Part shown: positions 36,813-44,900 of the stretch, in pieces
Position numbering within the stretch: the stretch's first letter is position 1
How the letters are laid out: the number at the start of each line of letters is the position of its first letter
Assembly: GCA_022841375.1 (NCBI GenBank)
Contig: JALHRQ010000002.1
Coordinates: forward strand, 124,001-188,000
Direction of reading: 5' to 3'
Source: Burkholderiales bacterium
GTDB taxonomy: Bacteria > Pseudomonadota > Gammaproteobacteria > Burkholderiales > SG8-41
DNA: 64,000 bases
Notes under the pieces: model-generated
Database searches by the model: none
Told to the model about the DNA's origin: nothing
The model's input: only the letters and a program-made list of their open reading frames with translations
Made by a program: the position numbers and the translations under genes

Positions 36813-37288
36813 TGCCCGGATCGGGGAACGCGTCCCGCTGCCCGCGCCGGATTGCCGCAGACGATGACGCCGGGGGGCACGTCGCGGGTCACCACGCTGC
36901 CGGCACCGACGATGGCACCCTCGCCGATAGTGACACCGCCCAGAATGGTGGCATTGGCGCCGATCGAAGCGCCGCGCTTGAGTACGATACGCTGAAACTC
37001 CGCCGGGGGTTGCCGCGAGCGCGGAAACTTGTCGTTGGTAAACGTGGCGTTGGGCCCGATGAACACGTCATCCTCCACCGTCATGCCATCCCACAGGAAA
37101 ACACCGCATTTCAGCGTGACGCGATCACCGATGACTACATCGTTCTCGACCAGACAATGCGCGTTCAGATTGCAGTCACGGCCGATGCGCGCACCGGGCA
37201 GCACCACCGTGTGCTGCCAGATCTGCGTGCCCGCGCCGACTTCCGCCGTCTGCACGTCCGCCGTCGGATGAATGCGGCTCACCGGCAC
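36809..37288 (-). CDS. Left-handed beta-helix acetyltransferase (FdtC/QdtC/WbpD-like)
   Basis: 159 residues made of hexapeptide repeats: repeated [LIV]GxxxxI units from about residue 17 to 150, a [20 protein letters not shown] loop with the NDKFPRSR insertion typical of nucleotide-sugar N-acetyltransferases, and a C-terminal [10 protein letters not shown] end. It would acetylate the amino sugar made by the next enzyme. Overlaps its downstream aminotransferase gene by four bases. Confidence 0.8.
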   Translation of the reverse strand: MPVSRIHPTADVQTAEVGAGTQIWQHTVVLPGARIGRDCNLNAHCLVENDVVIGDRVTLKCGVFLWDGMTVEDDVFIGPNATFTNDKFPRSRQPPAEFQRIVLKRGASIGANATILGGVTIGEGAIVGAGSVVTRDVPPGVIVCGNPARAAGRVPRSGQ

Positions 37289-37674
37289 AGCTCCTTGAAC
37301 AGGGCGTAGTCACGAATGTAATCAGCCTCGTCATACCAGTCATCCGCCAGCACGATCAATACGCAGCCGGGCGAAAAATCATACATTTCGTGCCAGATCA
37401 TCGGGTCTAGTACGAGGCCCTCTGTATTGCCGGTAAGGCGCACTTCTTCCCGCTGCCGGCCGTCATCGAGGAGGATGGTGCAGGCCCCGTTGAGGCAAAC
37501 CGCGACCTGACGTAACTTGCGATGGGCATGCCGGCCACGATGCACGCCGGGGCGGGTGCCGTAGATGTAATACACACGACGCACCGGGAACGGCACATTG
37601 TGCTCGGCTTCGAGCGCCACCAGCCAGCCCTGGTCGTCGCCCATCTCCCTGAATTTGATAATGTTCTTGAGCAT
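37279..37674 (-). CDS. Sugar 3,4-ketoisomerase, FdtA-like cupin
   Basis: 131 residues, the usual length for FdtA/Qdt[16 protein letters not shown] contains the His residues of the active site, and [15 protein letters not shown] is the second cupin motif. It would convert dTDP-4-keto-6-deoxyglucose to the 3-keto isomer. The rmlA and rmlB genes needed to supply its substrate are not in the window. It overlaps the acetyltransferase gene by ten bases. Confidence 0.82.
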   Translation of the reverse strand: MLKNIIKFREMGDDQGWLVALEAEHNVPFPVRRVYYIYGTRPGVHRGRHAHRKLRQVAVCLNGACTILLDDGRQREEVRLTGNTEGLVLDPMIWHEMYDFSPGCVLIVLADDWYDEADYIRDYALFKELCR

Positions 37675-37689
37675 GTTTTAGTTTCCCGG

Positions 37690-38112
37690 TCACTCGGCGC
37701 GCAGACACCAGCGTGAACCGAAATAATTGACCGGCAACATCACGGTTATGGTGAAAAAAATGGCCAGCCTTTCCGCCACGCCCAGCATTTCGATCAGGAC
37801 AGCATTGAGCCCGGCACCTGCAGCCAAACTGACACTATAAAACAGTACAAACGCGCCGAACCGTCTGGCATTGAATGCCGCGTTAAATACATGGCGCGAG
37901 TACAACAGGTAGGCGATGCCAATTCCGGCAACATAGGAAATCACATAAGCTGGCGTATGAGGCAGCACAAACAGCGCGGCCTGGTAAACCAGCACCGAGA
38001 GTCCGGTATTGACTGCGCCGGCAGCGACAAAACGCCCGATTCGCCGCGTTTCAGGATGCGCCAGCGCAGCTTTCAACGAGCGGTCTTCATTGTGCTCAGC
38101 CACGGTCGTCAT
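37690..38112 (-). CDS. GtrA-family membrane protein
   Basis: 140 residues from the ATG at 38112 (MTTVAEHN). Four hydrophobic segments and RFVAAGAVNTGLSVLVYQAAL are GtrA family features. GtrA proteins are thought to help move undecaprenyl-linked sugars across the inner membrane. The reading frame overlaps the upstream GtrB-like glycosyltransferase gene by 17 bases, matching the common gtrA-gtrB pairing. Confidence 0.82.
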   Translation of the reverse strand: MTTVAEHNEDRSLKAALAHPETRRIGRFVAAGAVNTGLSVLVYQAALFVLPHTPAYVISYVAGIGIAYLLYSRHVFNAAFNARRFGAFVLFYSVSLAAGAGLNAVLIEMLGVAERLAIFFTITVMLPVNYFGSRWCLRAE

Positions 38113-39061
38113 GCATCGGTACGCCGGGAAATTCCTTTTGTGCGCGGATAATACCCAGCGGCCGGCGTTTGGTGTTTTCGTAGGTGCGCCACACGTAGTT
38201 GCCGACAATACCCAGCCCGAGCAGGATCAGAGAGGCCGAAAACAGGATAGCCACCATGATCGCGGTATAGCCCTCGACTTCAATGACTCCCGCCAGCCGC
38301 AAGCCCAGCAGCATGACACCCAAGGTGAGGAACATGAAGGTGCCGGCAAAACCGATCAGCGTCAGTATGGTAATCGGGATGTCGGTGAACGAAAACAGAC
38401 TGTCAAACAAGTAACGCATTTTTTTGCGCAGCGTCCAGCCGCTCTCGCCATGCGCTCTCGCGCGGCGTGCATAAGGCACTTCCGCACGTTCAAATCCGAT
38501 CCACAGCAATTGCGCCACCAGCGAACTGTGCGATTCATCGAGCTGCAGCAGCGCATCGCGCGCCTTGCGCGTAAGTGCGAACATGTCGACGCCGGCTACG
38601 GGCATTTCCGGCTGGATCAGCGCCCGGTACAGGCGCCAGAACAGTCCCGAGGCCATCTTTCCTGACAGCGAATCCTCTCGGCTCGCCCGCACACCCACCG
38701 CGACATCGTGCCGGCCTTCGCCCAGCACCCGGAAAAAATCGGTTACCAGTTGGGGGGGTTCCTGCAAATCGGCCGCCATCACAGCGATGAATTCGCCGCG
38801 GGCCTCGGCCAGCCCGACACGAATAGCCGTAAAGGAGCCAAAATTGCGCGACAGCGCCACTAGCCGTGCCGGCACGGGGAACGGCTGAAGATTCTTCAGC
38901 AGCCACTCTTCGCTGCGATCCGGACTGCCGTCGATCACAAAAACAACTTCCATACGCCCGGACACTTTGACGGCAATGCCTTCGATTGCACGCAGCAACT
39001 CCGGCATGAAGGCTTCATTGCGATAGACCGGGATGATCAACGAGTGTGTGATCCCGCTCAT
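38096..39061 (-). CDS. GtrB/ArnC-like polyprenyl-phosphate glycosyltransferase
   Basis: 321 residues. LIIPVYRNEAFMPELLRAI, FVIDGSPDRSEE and MAADLQEPPQL with the DxQ metal motif are those of dolichyl/undecaprenyl-phosphate mannose or glucose synthases. Two C-terminal hydrophobic segments follow (about residues 235-295). It would charge undecaprenyl phosphate with a sugar that GtrA flips and the GT39-like enzyme at the end of the operon transfers. One-base overlap with the ABC exporter gene. Confidence 0.84.
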   Translation of the reverse strand: MSGITHSLIIPVYRNEAFMPELLRAIEGIAVKVSGRMEVVFVIDGSPDRSEEWLLKNLQPFPVPARLVALSRNFGSFTAIRVGLAEARGEFIAVMAADLQEPPQLVTDFFRVLGEGRHDVAVGVRASREDSLSGKMASGLFWRLYRALIQPEMPVAGVDMFALTRKARDALLQLDESHSSLVAQLLWIGFERAEVPYARRARAHGESGWTLRKKMRYLFDSLFSFTDIPITILTLIGFAGTFMFLTLGVMLLGLRLAGVIEVEGYTAIMVAILFSASLILLGLGIVGNYVWRTYENTKRRPLGIIRAQKEFPGVPMHDDRG

Positions 39062-40812
39062 CAGGACTCTCCAGCGCTGGTGAACTGATTGCGATACAAC
39101 TGCGCATATTTGCCGCCGCGCCCCAGCAGTTCGGCATGGGCGCCGCTTTCGGCAATGCGTCCCCCGTCGAGCACGACGATGCGGTGCGCGTTTTCAATAG
39201 TGGACAAGCGGTGTGCAATGACAATCGTGGTGCGTCCGCGCATCAGCACTTCCAATGCGGCCTGTACATGGCGTTCGGATTCGGTGTCGAGTGCCGAGGT
39301 CGCTTCGTCGAGGATCAGCACCGGCGCGTTTTTCAGCAGCGCGCGCGCGATCGCCAGCCGCTGGCGCTGACCGCCGGAGAGTTTGACGCCGTTTTCGCCG
39401 ACCATGGTGTCCAGACCCTCGGGCATTGCATTGATGAATTCCATCGCATGCGCGGCCGTGGCTGCGGCAATGATTTCGGCGCGTGAAGACTGGTTCATCG
39501 CGCCGTAGGCAATGTTCGCTGCCACGGTGTCGTTGAACAGCACCACGTCCTGACTGACCAGCGCGATGTTGGCGCGCAGCGCCGCGAGCTTGAGGCCGGC
39601 GATGTCCTGTCCGTCGAGCAGGATGCGTCCGCCCGTCGGCTGGTAAAAGCGCGGCACCAGATTCGCCAGCGTGGTCTTGCCGCTGCCGGAAGCGCCGACC
39701 AACGCCAGAGTTTCGCCAGGTGCGATCACCAGATCAATGCCGTCCAGTGCCTGTCGCGACTCGGCGCCGTAGGAAAAACGCAGCCGTTCGAAACGGACTT
39801 CGCCGCGCACGCGGCCCGGATCAATGCTGCCGGCATCGGTTTCGCTGTGTTGGTCGATCAGCGCGAACACGCTCTCCGCCGCGGCTAGGCCGCGCTGCAG
39901 CGGTTCGTTGACGCTGGTCACTCGCTTCAGCGGCGCGGTCAGCATCAGCATCGCGGTGATAAAAGATACAAATCCGCCGACGGTGATCTGGTCGGTGTTC
40001 GACTGCTGGGTGGCAAGATAAACAATGGTGGCCAGCGCCAGCGCGGCGACGAACTGCACGATGGGCACGCTGGCGGCGGATGCGGCGACCTGCTTCATCA
40101 GCTGGCGGCGCACGTTGTTGGCCTGGGTATCAAAACGCTGCTGTTCATAACTCTGCCCGCCGAACAGTTTGACCACCCGGTGGCCTTCAATGGTTTCCTG
40201 AATCACCTGCGTCATATCACCCATCTGCTGCTGCACCTGACGGCTGGAATTGCGCAGACGCACGCTGATCAGCCGCACCACCAGTACGATCACCGGGGTC
40301 ATCACCAGCGACAGCAGTGTCAGCTTCCAGTTCAGCCAGAACATCCAGCCGAGCAGGCCGATGATCACCAGCGAGTCCTTGAACACCGCGGTCAGCACGC
40401 TGGTTGCTGCGGTAGTCACCTGCATGACATCAAATGTCAGCCGGGAAATCAGGTTGCCCGAAGCCTGGTCATCGTAGTAACGCGCCGGCAGCGTCAGCAG
40501 CTTGCGGAACATGATGCCGCGCAGGTCCATCACCAGCCTGTTGCCGACCCAGTTCAACGCAAACTGCGCGACATATTCGGCGAGCCCGCGCAGTACAAAC
40601 AGCCCGACAATAAACACCGGCGTCCAGCGGATCACCGATTCGTCCTTGTTGACGAATACGCCGTCGAGCAGCGGCTTCAGCAGTGCCGGCAATGCCGGTT
40701 CGGTGGCAGCCACGACGATGATGCCCAGCACCCCGATGACGAACGTGCGCCAGTACGGCCGCACGTGGCGCAGTAGTCGAAAATAAAGCTCGGTTCCGGA
40801 CATCGATTGCAC
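39061..40812 (-). CDS. msbA: Lipid A export ABC transporter, MsbA
   Basis: 583 residues: six-helix ABC exporter domain, then Walker A VGASGSGKTT, signature LSGGQRQRLAIARAL and Walker B PVLILDEATSALD, with H-loop AHRLST. Full length and the YYDDQASGNLISRLTFD coupling region match MsbA, which flips lipid A-core at the inner membrane. An alternative ATG nine bases further in would start MSGTEL. It heads the reverse operon of glycan-modification genes. Confidence 0.9.
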   Translation of the reverse strand: MQSMSGTELYFRLLRHVRPYWRTFVIGVLGIIVVAATEPALPALLKPLLDGVFVNKDESVIRWTPVFIVGLFVLRGLAEYVAQFALNWVGNRLVMDLRGIMFRKLLTLPARYYDDQASGNLISRLTFDVMQVTTAATSVLTAVFKDSLVIIGLLGWMFWLNWKLTLLSLVMTPVIVLVVRLISVRLRNSSRQVQQQMGDMTQVIQETIEGHRVVKLFGGQSYEQQRFDTQANNVRRQLMKQVAASAASVPIVQFVAALALATIVYLATQQSNTDQITVGGFVSFITAMLMLTAPLKRVTSVNEPLQRGLAAAESVFALIDQHSETDAGSIDPGRVRGEVRFERLRFSYGAESRQALDGIDLVIAPGETLALVGASGSGKTTLANLVPRFYQPTGGRILLDGQDIAGLKLAALRANIALVSQDVVLFNDTVAANIAYGAMNQSSRAEIIAAATAAHAMEFINAMPEGLDTMVGENGVKLSGGQRQRLAIARALLKNAPVLILDEATSALDTESERHVQAALEVLMRGRTTIVIAHRLSTIENAHRIVVLDGGRIAESGAHAELLGRGGKYAQLYRNQFTSAGES

Positions 40813-40854
40813 GGCCCGAACAATAGCAAACTTTTGATAACAAAGGAAAAGCGC

Positions 40855-40890
40855 CGGAAAAAAAGCCGCGGGATGCGCGGCTTTTTAAAC
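40855..40890 (-). terminator. Intrinsic terminator downstream of the TonB receptor gene
   Basis: The stem AAAGCCGCG/CGCGGCTTT (40862-40870 with 40876-40884) has a five-base loop. On the reverse strand the hairpin is followed by seven T residues, so it terminates the receptor transcript; the forward side is also T-rich. Confidence 0.8.
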
Positions 40891-40968
40891 TACCACTTCG
40901 GGTTTAGCGGAAGGATAACTTACCGTCACATACAACTGCGCTCCGGAGACGGCAGCATTGGATGCAAA

Positions 40969-42930
40969 TCAACGGAAACTGTGCTGCAAGCTGACATAAC
41001 CATTGCGTTCAGCGGCAGGAAACACCCGGATCACCCCGGCGCCGCTAACCCCGCCCTGCGTATAGTACTGACGGTCAAACAGATTGCGCACACCTGCCTC
41101 CAGCGTCCAGCCTGCCAATTGGTGAGCAAACCGAAGATCGACTACGGTGTACGCCGGGATTTGCTGCACTTGAGTGTTGGTTTCATCATTGGCCAAACGT
41201 TGTTCACCGACGTGGCGCAGGGTCGCACTAAGCCGTGTCTTGGGTCCCGTCAGCCAGGATGCCCCTGCGCTAAGCGCATTTCGCGGCACCAGCGGCACCG
41301 CATTGCCAGTGAGATTAACTCCACTGTAGACGCCGCTGCGAAACTGCGCCCGGACATGCGCGTGGTTCAAAAATAAATCCAGTGTGGGCGTCACCCTAGT
41401 GCGGGCTTCAAACTCCACACCCTCGCGTCGCGTGGGCGACAGATTGATATTGTCGAACACAAGCGGATTGAAGGCGATTTCATTTTCGAGATCAGAGCGG
41501 TAGATGGAGAGGCGGGCACTGGTGCTGGCGATCCGGTAATCGATGCCAACCTCGCGGTCACGCGAAGTCTGCGGCTCCAGTAACGCAGGACTGGTGAAAT
41601 TGGTTTCCTCCACCGACGGCAAACGGAAACTGCGCCCCGTCTTGCCATAAACAGCAACCCCCGGGGCGACCTTGTACCGCAAAGCAAGCTCCGTGGCGCT
41701 GAGCGAGTAGTTCTTGCGCAGCAGAGAACCAAAGGAAGCAGCATCATCCACCGTGTTTTCAGCACGCTGGCCGCGGACACCCACGGTCAGCAGCCAGTCA
41801 TGTCCGATTGTTGCGTTGTTTTGCAGATAGGCCCCGCGTTTCTGCTGCCGGGCCTTGCTGCGCCCGGAAAAGAACGTACCGGTCACATTTCGATCCAGCG
41901 TTCCTTCCTCGACGTCAATCCCGGCAATCAGCTTCTGGTCGAATCCGCCGAGGTTATGGCTGATTCTTACGCGCGGCGAAAATGCGATGTTGTCGGTGTC
42001 GTTGACCACGTCCGAGGAAAACGCCGCAAAAAACGCTTTTGTCTGTTGCGTCCGATAGGCCAGGTTAGCCGCCCACTCCACATTGCCGGACTGTACTGAG
42101 CCGCCAAGATCAGCACGCAGGCCGTCGCGTGAACTGAAATCGCGCGGGGTTTGCGAGCCACGGCGATTGACGGCCATTTCAGCCAGGGTCAATTGACCGG
42201 GATTACGCAGGTCCTGCGCATCAGAGGCCAGCTTCATGTAAAGCTGGGGGCCGGAGCCCAGTGTTCTTACATCCGCCAGCAGGTTGCGTTGGATCAGCCG
42301 ATTGTTGTCGCGATAATTGTCAGAACGCTGTTCGGAGGCCTGAACGCGCAGCCCCAGTCGATCCCCGGCCAGGGAAGCTGCGATCTGGAGATCGCTTGCG
42401 TTGTAACTTCCGACGCCTGCTTGTACGTTAAGTTGCCGGTCTCCGGACACCGGTTGTCGCGTGATGATGTTGATAACGCCACCGGTCGCCCCGCTGCCGT
42501 ACATCACAGCGCCACTCCCCGGCAAGATTTCGATGCGCTCTACGGCGGATAGCGGAATGGCTGACCACTTCACCGGACTGGTATCGATGTCGTTATAGCG
42601 TTGGCCATCGACCAACACGGTCGTGTTGAGGTCGCCGGTTTGCCCGAAACCGCGCATATCTATCTGCAGATCAGGGCTACCGGTGCTGTCGCGCACCTGA
42701 ATACCTGCCTGCAGCGACAACAGTTCGGGAACACTGCGTGCAGTGCTGCGGGTTATGGCTTCCCGGCCAATGACGGTCACACCGACAGGAAACTGCTGGC
42801 GCTCGTCGGGGAATCGGGTGGCAGTCACAACCACTGGGGACAGTTCACTGGCCAAAGCCGGGGCATCCGCCGCGTAAGCGGGAATGGCAGCCGCAGACAG
42901 CGCTGCGGCGACAACGGAAAAACTCTTCAT
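40969..42930 (-). CDS. btuB: TonB-dependent outer-membrane receptor, BtuB-like
   Basis: 653 residues from the ATG at 42930, which has AAGGAAATCGC upstream and gives a signal peptide (cleavage after AYA, about residue 20). A TonB box-like PVVVTATR is at 33-40, and the plug domain carries SGAVMYGSGATGGVINIITR. A beta-barrel follows; the last residues are HSFR, not the usual terminal Phe. A cobalamin riboswitch lies directly upstream, so vitamin B12 or another corrinoid is the likely ligand. Ends before a strong terminator. Confidence 0.85.
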   Translation of the reverse strand: MKSFSVVAAALSAAAIPAYAADAPALASELSPVVVTATRFPDERQQFPVGVTVIGREAITRSTARSVPELLSLQAGIQVRDSTGSPDLQIDMRGFGQTGDLNTTVLVDGQRYNDIDTSPVKWSAIPLSAVERIEILPGSGAVMYGSGATGGVINIITRQPVSGDRQLNVQAGVGSYNASDLQIAASLAGDRLGLRVQASEQRSDNYRDNNRLIQRNLLADVRTLGSGPQLYMKLASDAQDLRNPGQLTLAEMAVNRRGSQTPRDFSSRDGLRADLGGSVQSGNVEWAANLAYRTQQTKAFFAAFSSDVVNDTDNIAFSPRVRISHNLGGFDQKLIAGIDVEEGTLDRNVTGTFFSGRSKARQQKRGAYLQNNATIGHDWLLTVGVRGQRAENTVDDAASFGSLLRKNYSLSATELALRYKVAPGVAVYGKTGRSFRLPSVEETNFTSPALLEPQTSRDREVGIDYRIASTSARLSIYRSDLENEIAFNPLVFDNINLSPTRREGVEFEARTRVTPTLDLFLNHAHVRAQFRSGVYSGVNLTGNAVPLVPRNALSAGASWLTGPKTRLSATLRHVGEQRLANDETNTQVQQIPAYTVVDLRFAHQLAGWTLEAGVRNLFDRQYYTQGGVSGAGVIRVFPAAERNGYVSLQHSFR

Positions 42931-43059
42931 GCGATTTCCTTGTTTGCGCGTGCCCGCCGCACGCAGGTTGCAACACAAAGGAAAGTCGAGAGTTCGCCCA
43001 AAGGAATGAAATGCACGATGTGCATGATCCGGTAGGCCGCCCTGCGCGACTGTTCCTGA

Positions 43060-43290
43060 CTGACGAACCAGGCCGGTCTCCGGGCTTGCAACCTTGGGCG
43101 CATCGCCTTCCCATCCCCGGAGGGACAGTGGCTTTGACGCGTCATGGCGTTCGTTGCTTTGAACGCCGGTTGCTTACCGTTGCGGGGGCAGCACAGGAAT
43201 CGGCCTCACGGCCTCACCTGTTTCCCGTTTCACTGACGTCCCTTGCGGGGTGCGTCGGCACCTGAAACGTGTCCGGGACGCTTCGCATGC
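43060..43290 (-). promoter_or_regulatory. Cobalamin riboswitch
   Basis: Read on the reverse strand, the leader shows the B12 box AAGCCCGGAGACCGGCC at 43071-43087, a conserved GCCACTG at 43126-43132, the CCCGCAACGGTAAG segment near 43170-43190, an AAACGGGAA stretch, and CAGGTGCC at the 5' end near 43260. These are the conserved blocks of adenosylcobalamin riboswitches, in the right order. It lies 130 bases before the receptor gene and should turn that gene down when corrinoid is plentiful. Edges are approximate. Confidence 0.92.
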
Positions 43291-43317
43291 GGTAGCGATT
43301 CGTCCTAGACAGGCAGA

Positions 43318-43323
43318 ATTGTA
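43318..43323 (-). promoter_or_regulatory. Candidate -10 of the riboswitch-btuB transcript
   Basis: TACAAT on the reverse strand lies about 30 bases upstream of the riboswitch 5' end. No strong -35 is seen at 16-18 bases. Prediction only. Confidence 0.3.
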
Positions 43324-43506
43324 GCGCAGGCCGGTTACGGTTTCGCCGCCAGCGAATGAAAAAATATATTCAATTAAAACAGATACTTATTGTTAAATCC
43401 GACTATAACTGTCCGGGGGCGGCGGGATCAATGCGCCAACTGATGACGGCATCTGCGCCGTCAGTGGCAAACATGCCAAATCACATTCAAAACGATGCCT
43501 TAACGG

Positions 43507-43536
43507 TTGACCCTGCTGGATTTTCCCCACTATAGT
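43507..43536 (+). promoter_or_regulatory. Strong predicted promoter of the zapB-like/zapA/6S locus
   Basis: TTGACC (43507-43512) and TATAGT (43531-43536) are 18 bases apart. Transcription would start at about the A of the ATG at 43543, making the first gene leaderless. No other structure was found in the 220 bases between this and the divergent riboswitch leader, an AT-rich stretch that also serves the reverse promoter. Confidence 0.55.
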
Positions 43537-43542
43537 GCGGCC

Positions 43543-43743
43543 ATGGAAGCGGAACTTAAAACGCTTGAAGACAAGCTGACCCAGTTCGTTGAGGTCAACC
43601 AGCGGTTGCGTGACGACACGCAGCGGCTGCGCCAGGAATTGGCCTCGGCTTTGCATCGCAACAAGCAGCTTGAAGACAAAATTCAAACAGCCAGCAGCCA
43701 GCTCGAGGTGCTCGTCCAGCAAATTCCCGCAGAGGAAACATGA
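43543..43743 (+). CDS. ZapB-like coiled-coil protein (TIGR02449-type)
   Basis: 66 residues, almost all coiled coil: heptads run from about residue 2 to 60 with no Pro until the end. The small coiled-coil protein encoded right before zapA in beta/gammaproteobacteria is the ZapB-like/TIGR02449 family, thought to bridge ZapA to other division proteins. The ATG at 43543 lies seven bases after the predicted -10 and has no ribosome site. Its stop overlaps the zapA start (ATGA). Confidence 0.75.
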   Translation: MEAELKTLEDKLTQFVEVNQRLRDDTQRLRQELASALHRNKQLEDKIQTASSQLEVLVQQIPAEET

Positions 43744-44051
43744 GCGCCGACGCAAAGGGTTTACAGATCAACATCATGGGGCGCGAATTTCGCGTCGCTT
43801 GTGCGGAAGACGAGCAAAAAGGCCTGCTCGAAGCCGTCGATTACCTCAACGGCAAAATGCAGGAAATCCGTGATCGCGGCAAAGTCATCGGCCTGGAACG
43901 GGTGGCGATCATGGCGGCACTCAACATCGCGCACGAATTTCTTTCGATGAAAGTTGGCGGCAGTTTTGATATCGCCGAAACCAAGCGTAGAATTCAACGC
44001 ATGGAGACGGCCATCGATCAGGCGATGGCGGAACAAAGCAAATTGTTCTGA
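43740..44051 (+). CDS. zapA: Cell division protein ZapA
   Basis: 103 residues. INIMGREFRVACAEDEQKGLLEAVDYL (part) is the ZapA globular head, which binds FtsZ, and the C-terminal 40 residues form a coiled coil (IAETKRRIQRMETAIDQAM). ZapA promotes FtsZ bundling at mid-cell. It is translationally coupled to the small coiled-coil gene and followed by 6S RNA, a common arrangement in proteobacteria. Confidence 0.92.
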   Translation: MSADAKGLQINIMGREFRVACAEDEQKGLLEAVDYLNGKMQEIRDRGKVIGLERVAIMAALNIAHEFLSMKVGGSFDIAETKRRIQRMETAIDQAMAEQSKLF

Positions 44052-44098
44052 GGTTGCTTGTTCCCCCGGTATTTCGCTGATCCTCAAGCCGTCCAGAG

Positions 44099-44279
44099 AT
44101 TCCCCTGCGGTGTTCGTTCAGGCCATATACTCTTTGAGCCAATAGACATTGCACAGGTCGCCGACCATAGCGGTTTCGGTGTGCGCGTCCCACGCGGACG
44201 TGCCTGAAGAAATCCGGAAGGTGGCCGCCTTGAACCCTAGGTTCAGGATGCTGGTCTGTGACGGCACATGCGGGGGACC
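44099..44279 (+). ncRNA. ssrS: 6S RNA
   Basis: Immediately after zapA. TTCCCCTGCGGTGT (from 44100) pairs with the ACATGCGGGGGA arm (about 44267-44278) to form the closing stem. CCTTGAACC-CTAGG-GGTTCAGGATG near 44229-44250 matches the 3' small hairpin typical of 6S RNA, and a large open bulge lies between. It would bind sigma-70 RNA polymerase in stationary phase. The ends are set from the closing stem and are approximate. Confidence 0.9.
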
Positions 44280-44286
44280 CATTCAG

Positions 44287-44312
44287 AAAATGCGGCTGAG
44301 CCGCATTTTTTA
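44287..44312 (+). terminator. Intrinsic terminator after 6S RNA
   Basis: Ten-base stem AAAATGCGGC/GCCGCATTTT (44287-44296 with 44300-44309), three-base loop TGA, then a run of T. Eight bases after the 6S RNA closing stem. Confidence 0.85.
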
Positions 44313-44336
44313 TGTACAGCATTTGAACAATTCAGC

Positions 44337-44415
44337 TACAGAGAGAACCAAAAACGCAGACATCCTGATGTTTTTCTCTGTGCTCACTGTGCCCTCTGTG
44401 GCTAAAGGTTTTTTC
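44337..44415 (+). repeat. Intergenic hairpin with 9-base CTGTG periodicity
   Basis: ACAGAGAGAA (44338-44347) pairs with TTTTCTCTGT (44372-44381), enclosing a smaller ACATC/GATGT hairpin. Three CTGTG units then follow at 44378, 44387 and 44396, exactly nine bases apart. The whole is noncoding and sits between the 6S terminator and the EVE gene. It looks like a single copy of an intergenic repeat; one copy only in this window. Confidence 0.45.
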
Positions 44416-44431
44416 CGGACTTCTATTCAAC

Positions 44432-44884
44432 ATGCGCTACTGGCTGATCAAATCAGAACCCGACGTTTACGGCATCGATGCCCTCGCCCGCGACAAAACC
44501 ACGCCATGGACCGGTGTGCGCAATTACCAGGCGCGCAATTTCATGCGCGACCAGATGAAGTCCGGCGACCAGGCGTTTTATTACCACTCCAACTGCGACG
44601 AACCCGGCATCGTCGGCATCGCCGAAGTCAGCAAGGCGGCCTATCCCGACGCCACGCAATTCGACCGCAAGAGCAAGTACTACGACGACAACGCGACGCC
44701 GGAGAATCCGCGCTGGCTGCATGTCGATTTCCGTTTCGTCAGAAAAACGCCGCTGATCTCCCTGACCGAACTGCGCAAACACAAGCCGCTGGCAAAAATG
44801 CGCGTGCTCGCCAAAGGCAACCGGCTGTCGATCACGCCGGTCGATCCCGACGAATGGAAATTCATTCTCGGCCTGATGAAATGA
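44432..44884 (+). CDS. EVE domain-containing protein
   Basis: 150 residues, the full length for bacterial stand-alone EVE proteins. YWLIKSEPDVYGIDAL at the N-terminus, WTGVRNYQARNFMRDQMKSGD and AFYYHSN are the PUA-like EVE signature, the fold that recognises modified bases in DNA or RNA. It lies between the 6S RNA locus and the TauE gene, with an ordinary start context. Cellular role unknown; the position next to zapA/ssrS occurs in many proteobacteria. Confidence 0.88.
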   Translation: MRYWLIKSEPDVYGIDALARDKTTPWTGVRNYQARNFMRDQMKSGDQAFYYHSNCDEPGIVGIAEVSKAAYPDATQFDRKSKYYDDNATPENPRWLHVDFRFVRKTPLISLTELRKHKPLAKMRVLAKGNRLSITPVDPDEWKFILGLMK

Positions 44885-44900
44885 AGCGGGCCTGACGCCG

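Noticed and set aside
40180-40776. Forward frame rich in Gln and His over msbA
   Set aside because: Antisense artefact of the msbA coding sequence.
43285-43296. GCGGTAG as an ops/JUMPstart element
   Set aside because: Only a partial ops match, not upstream of a polysaccharide operon, and it lies in the 5' part of the riboswitch leader.
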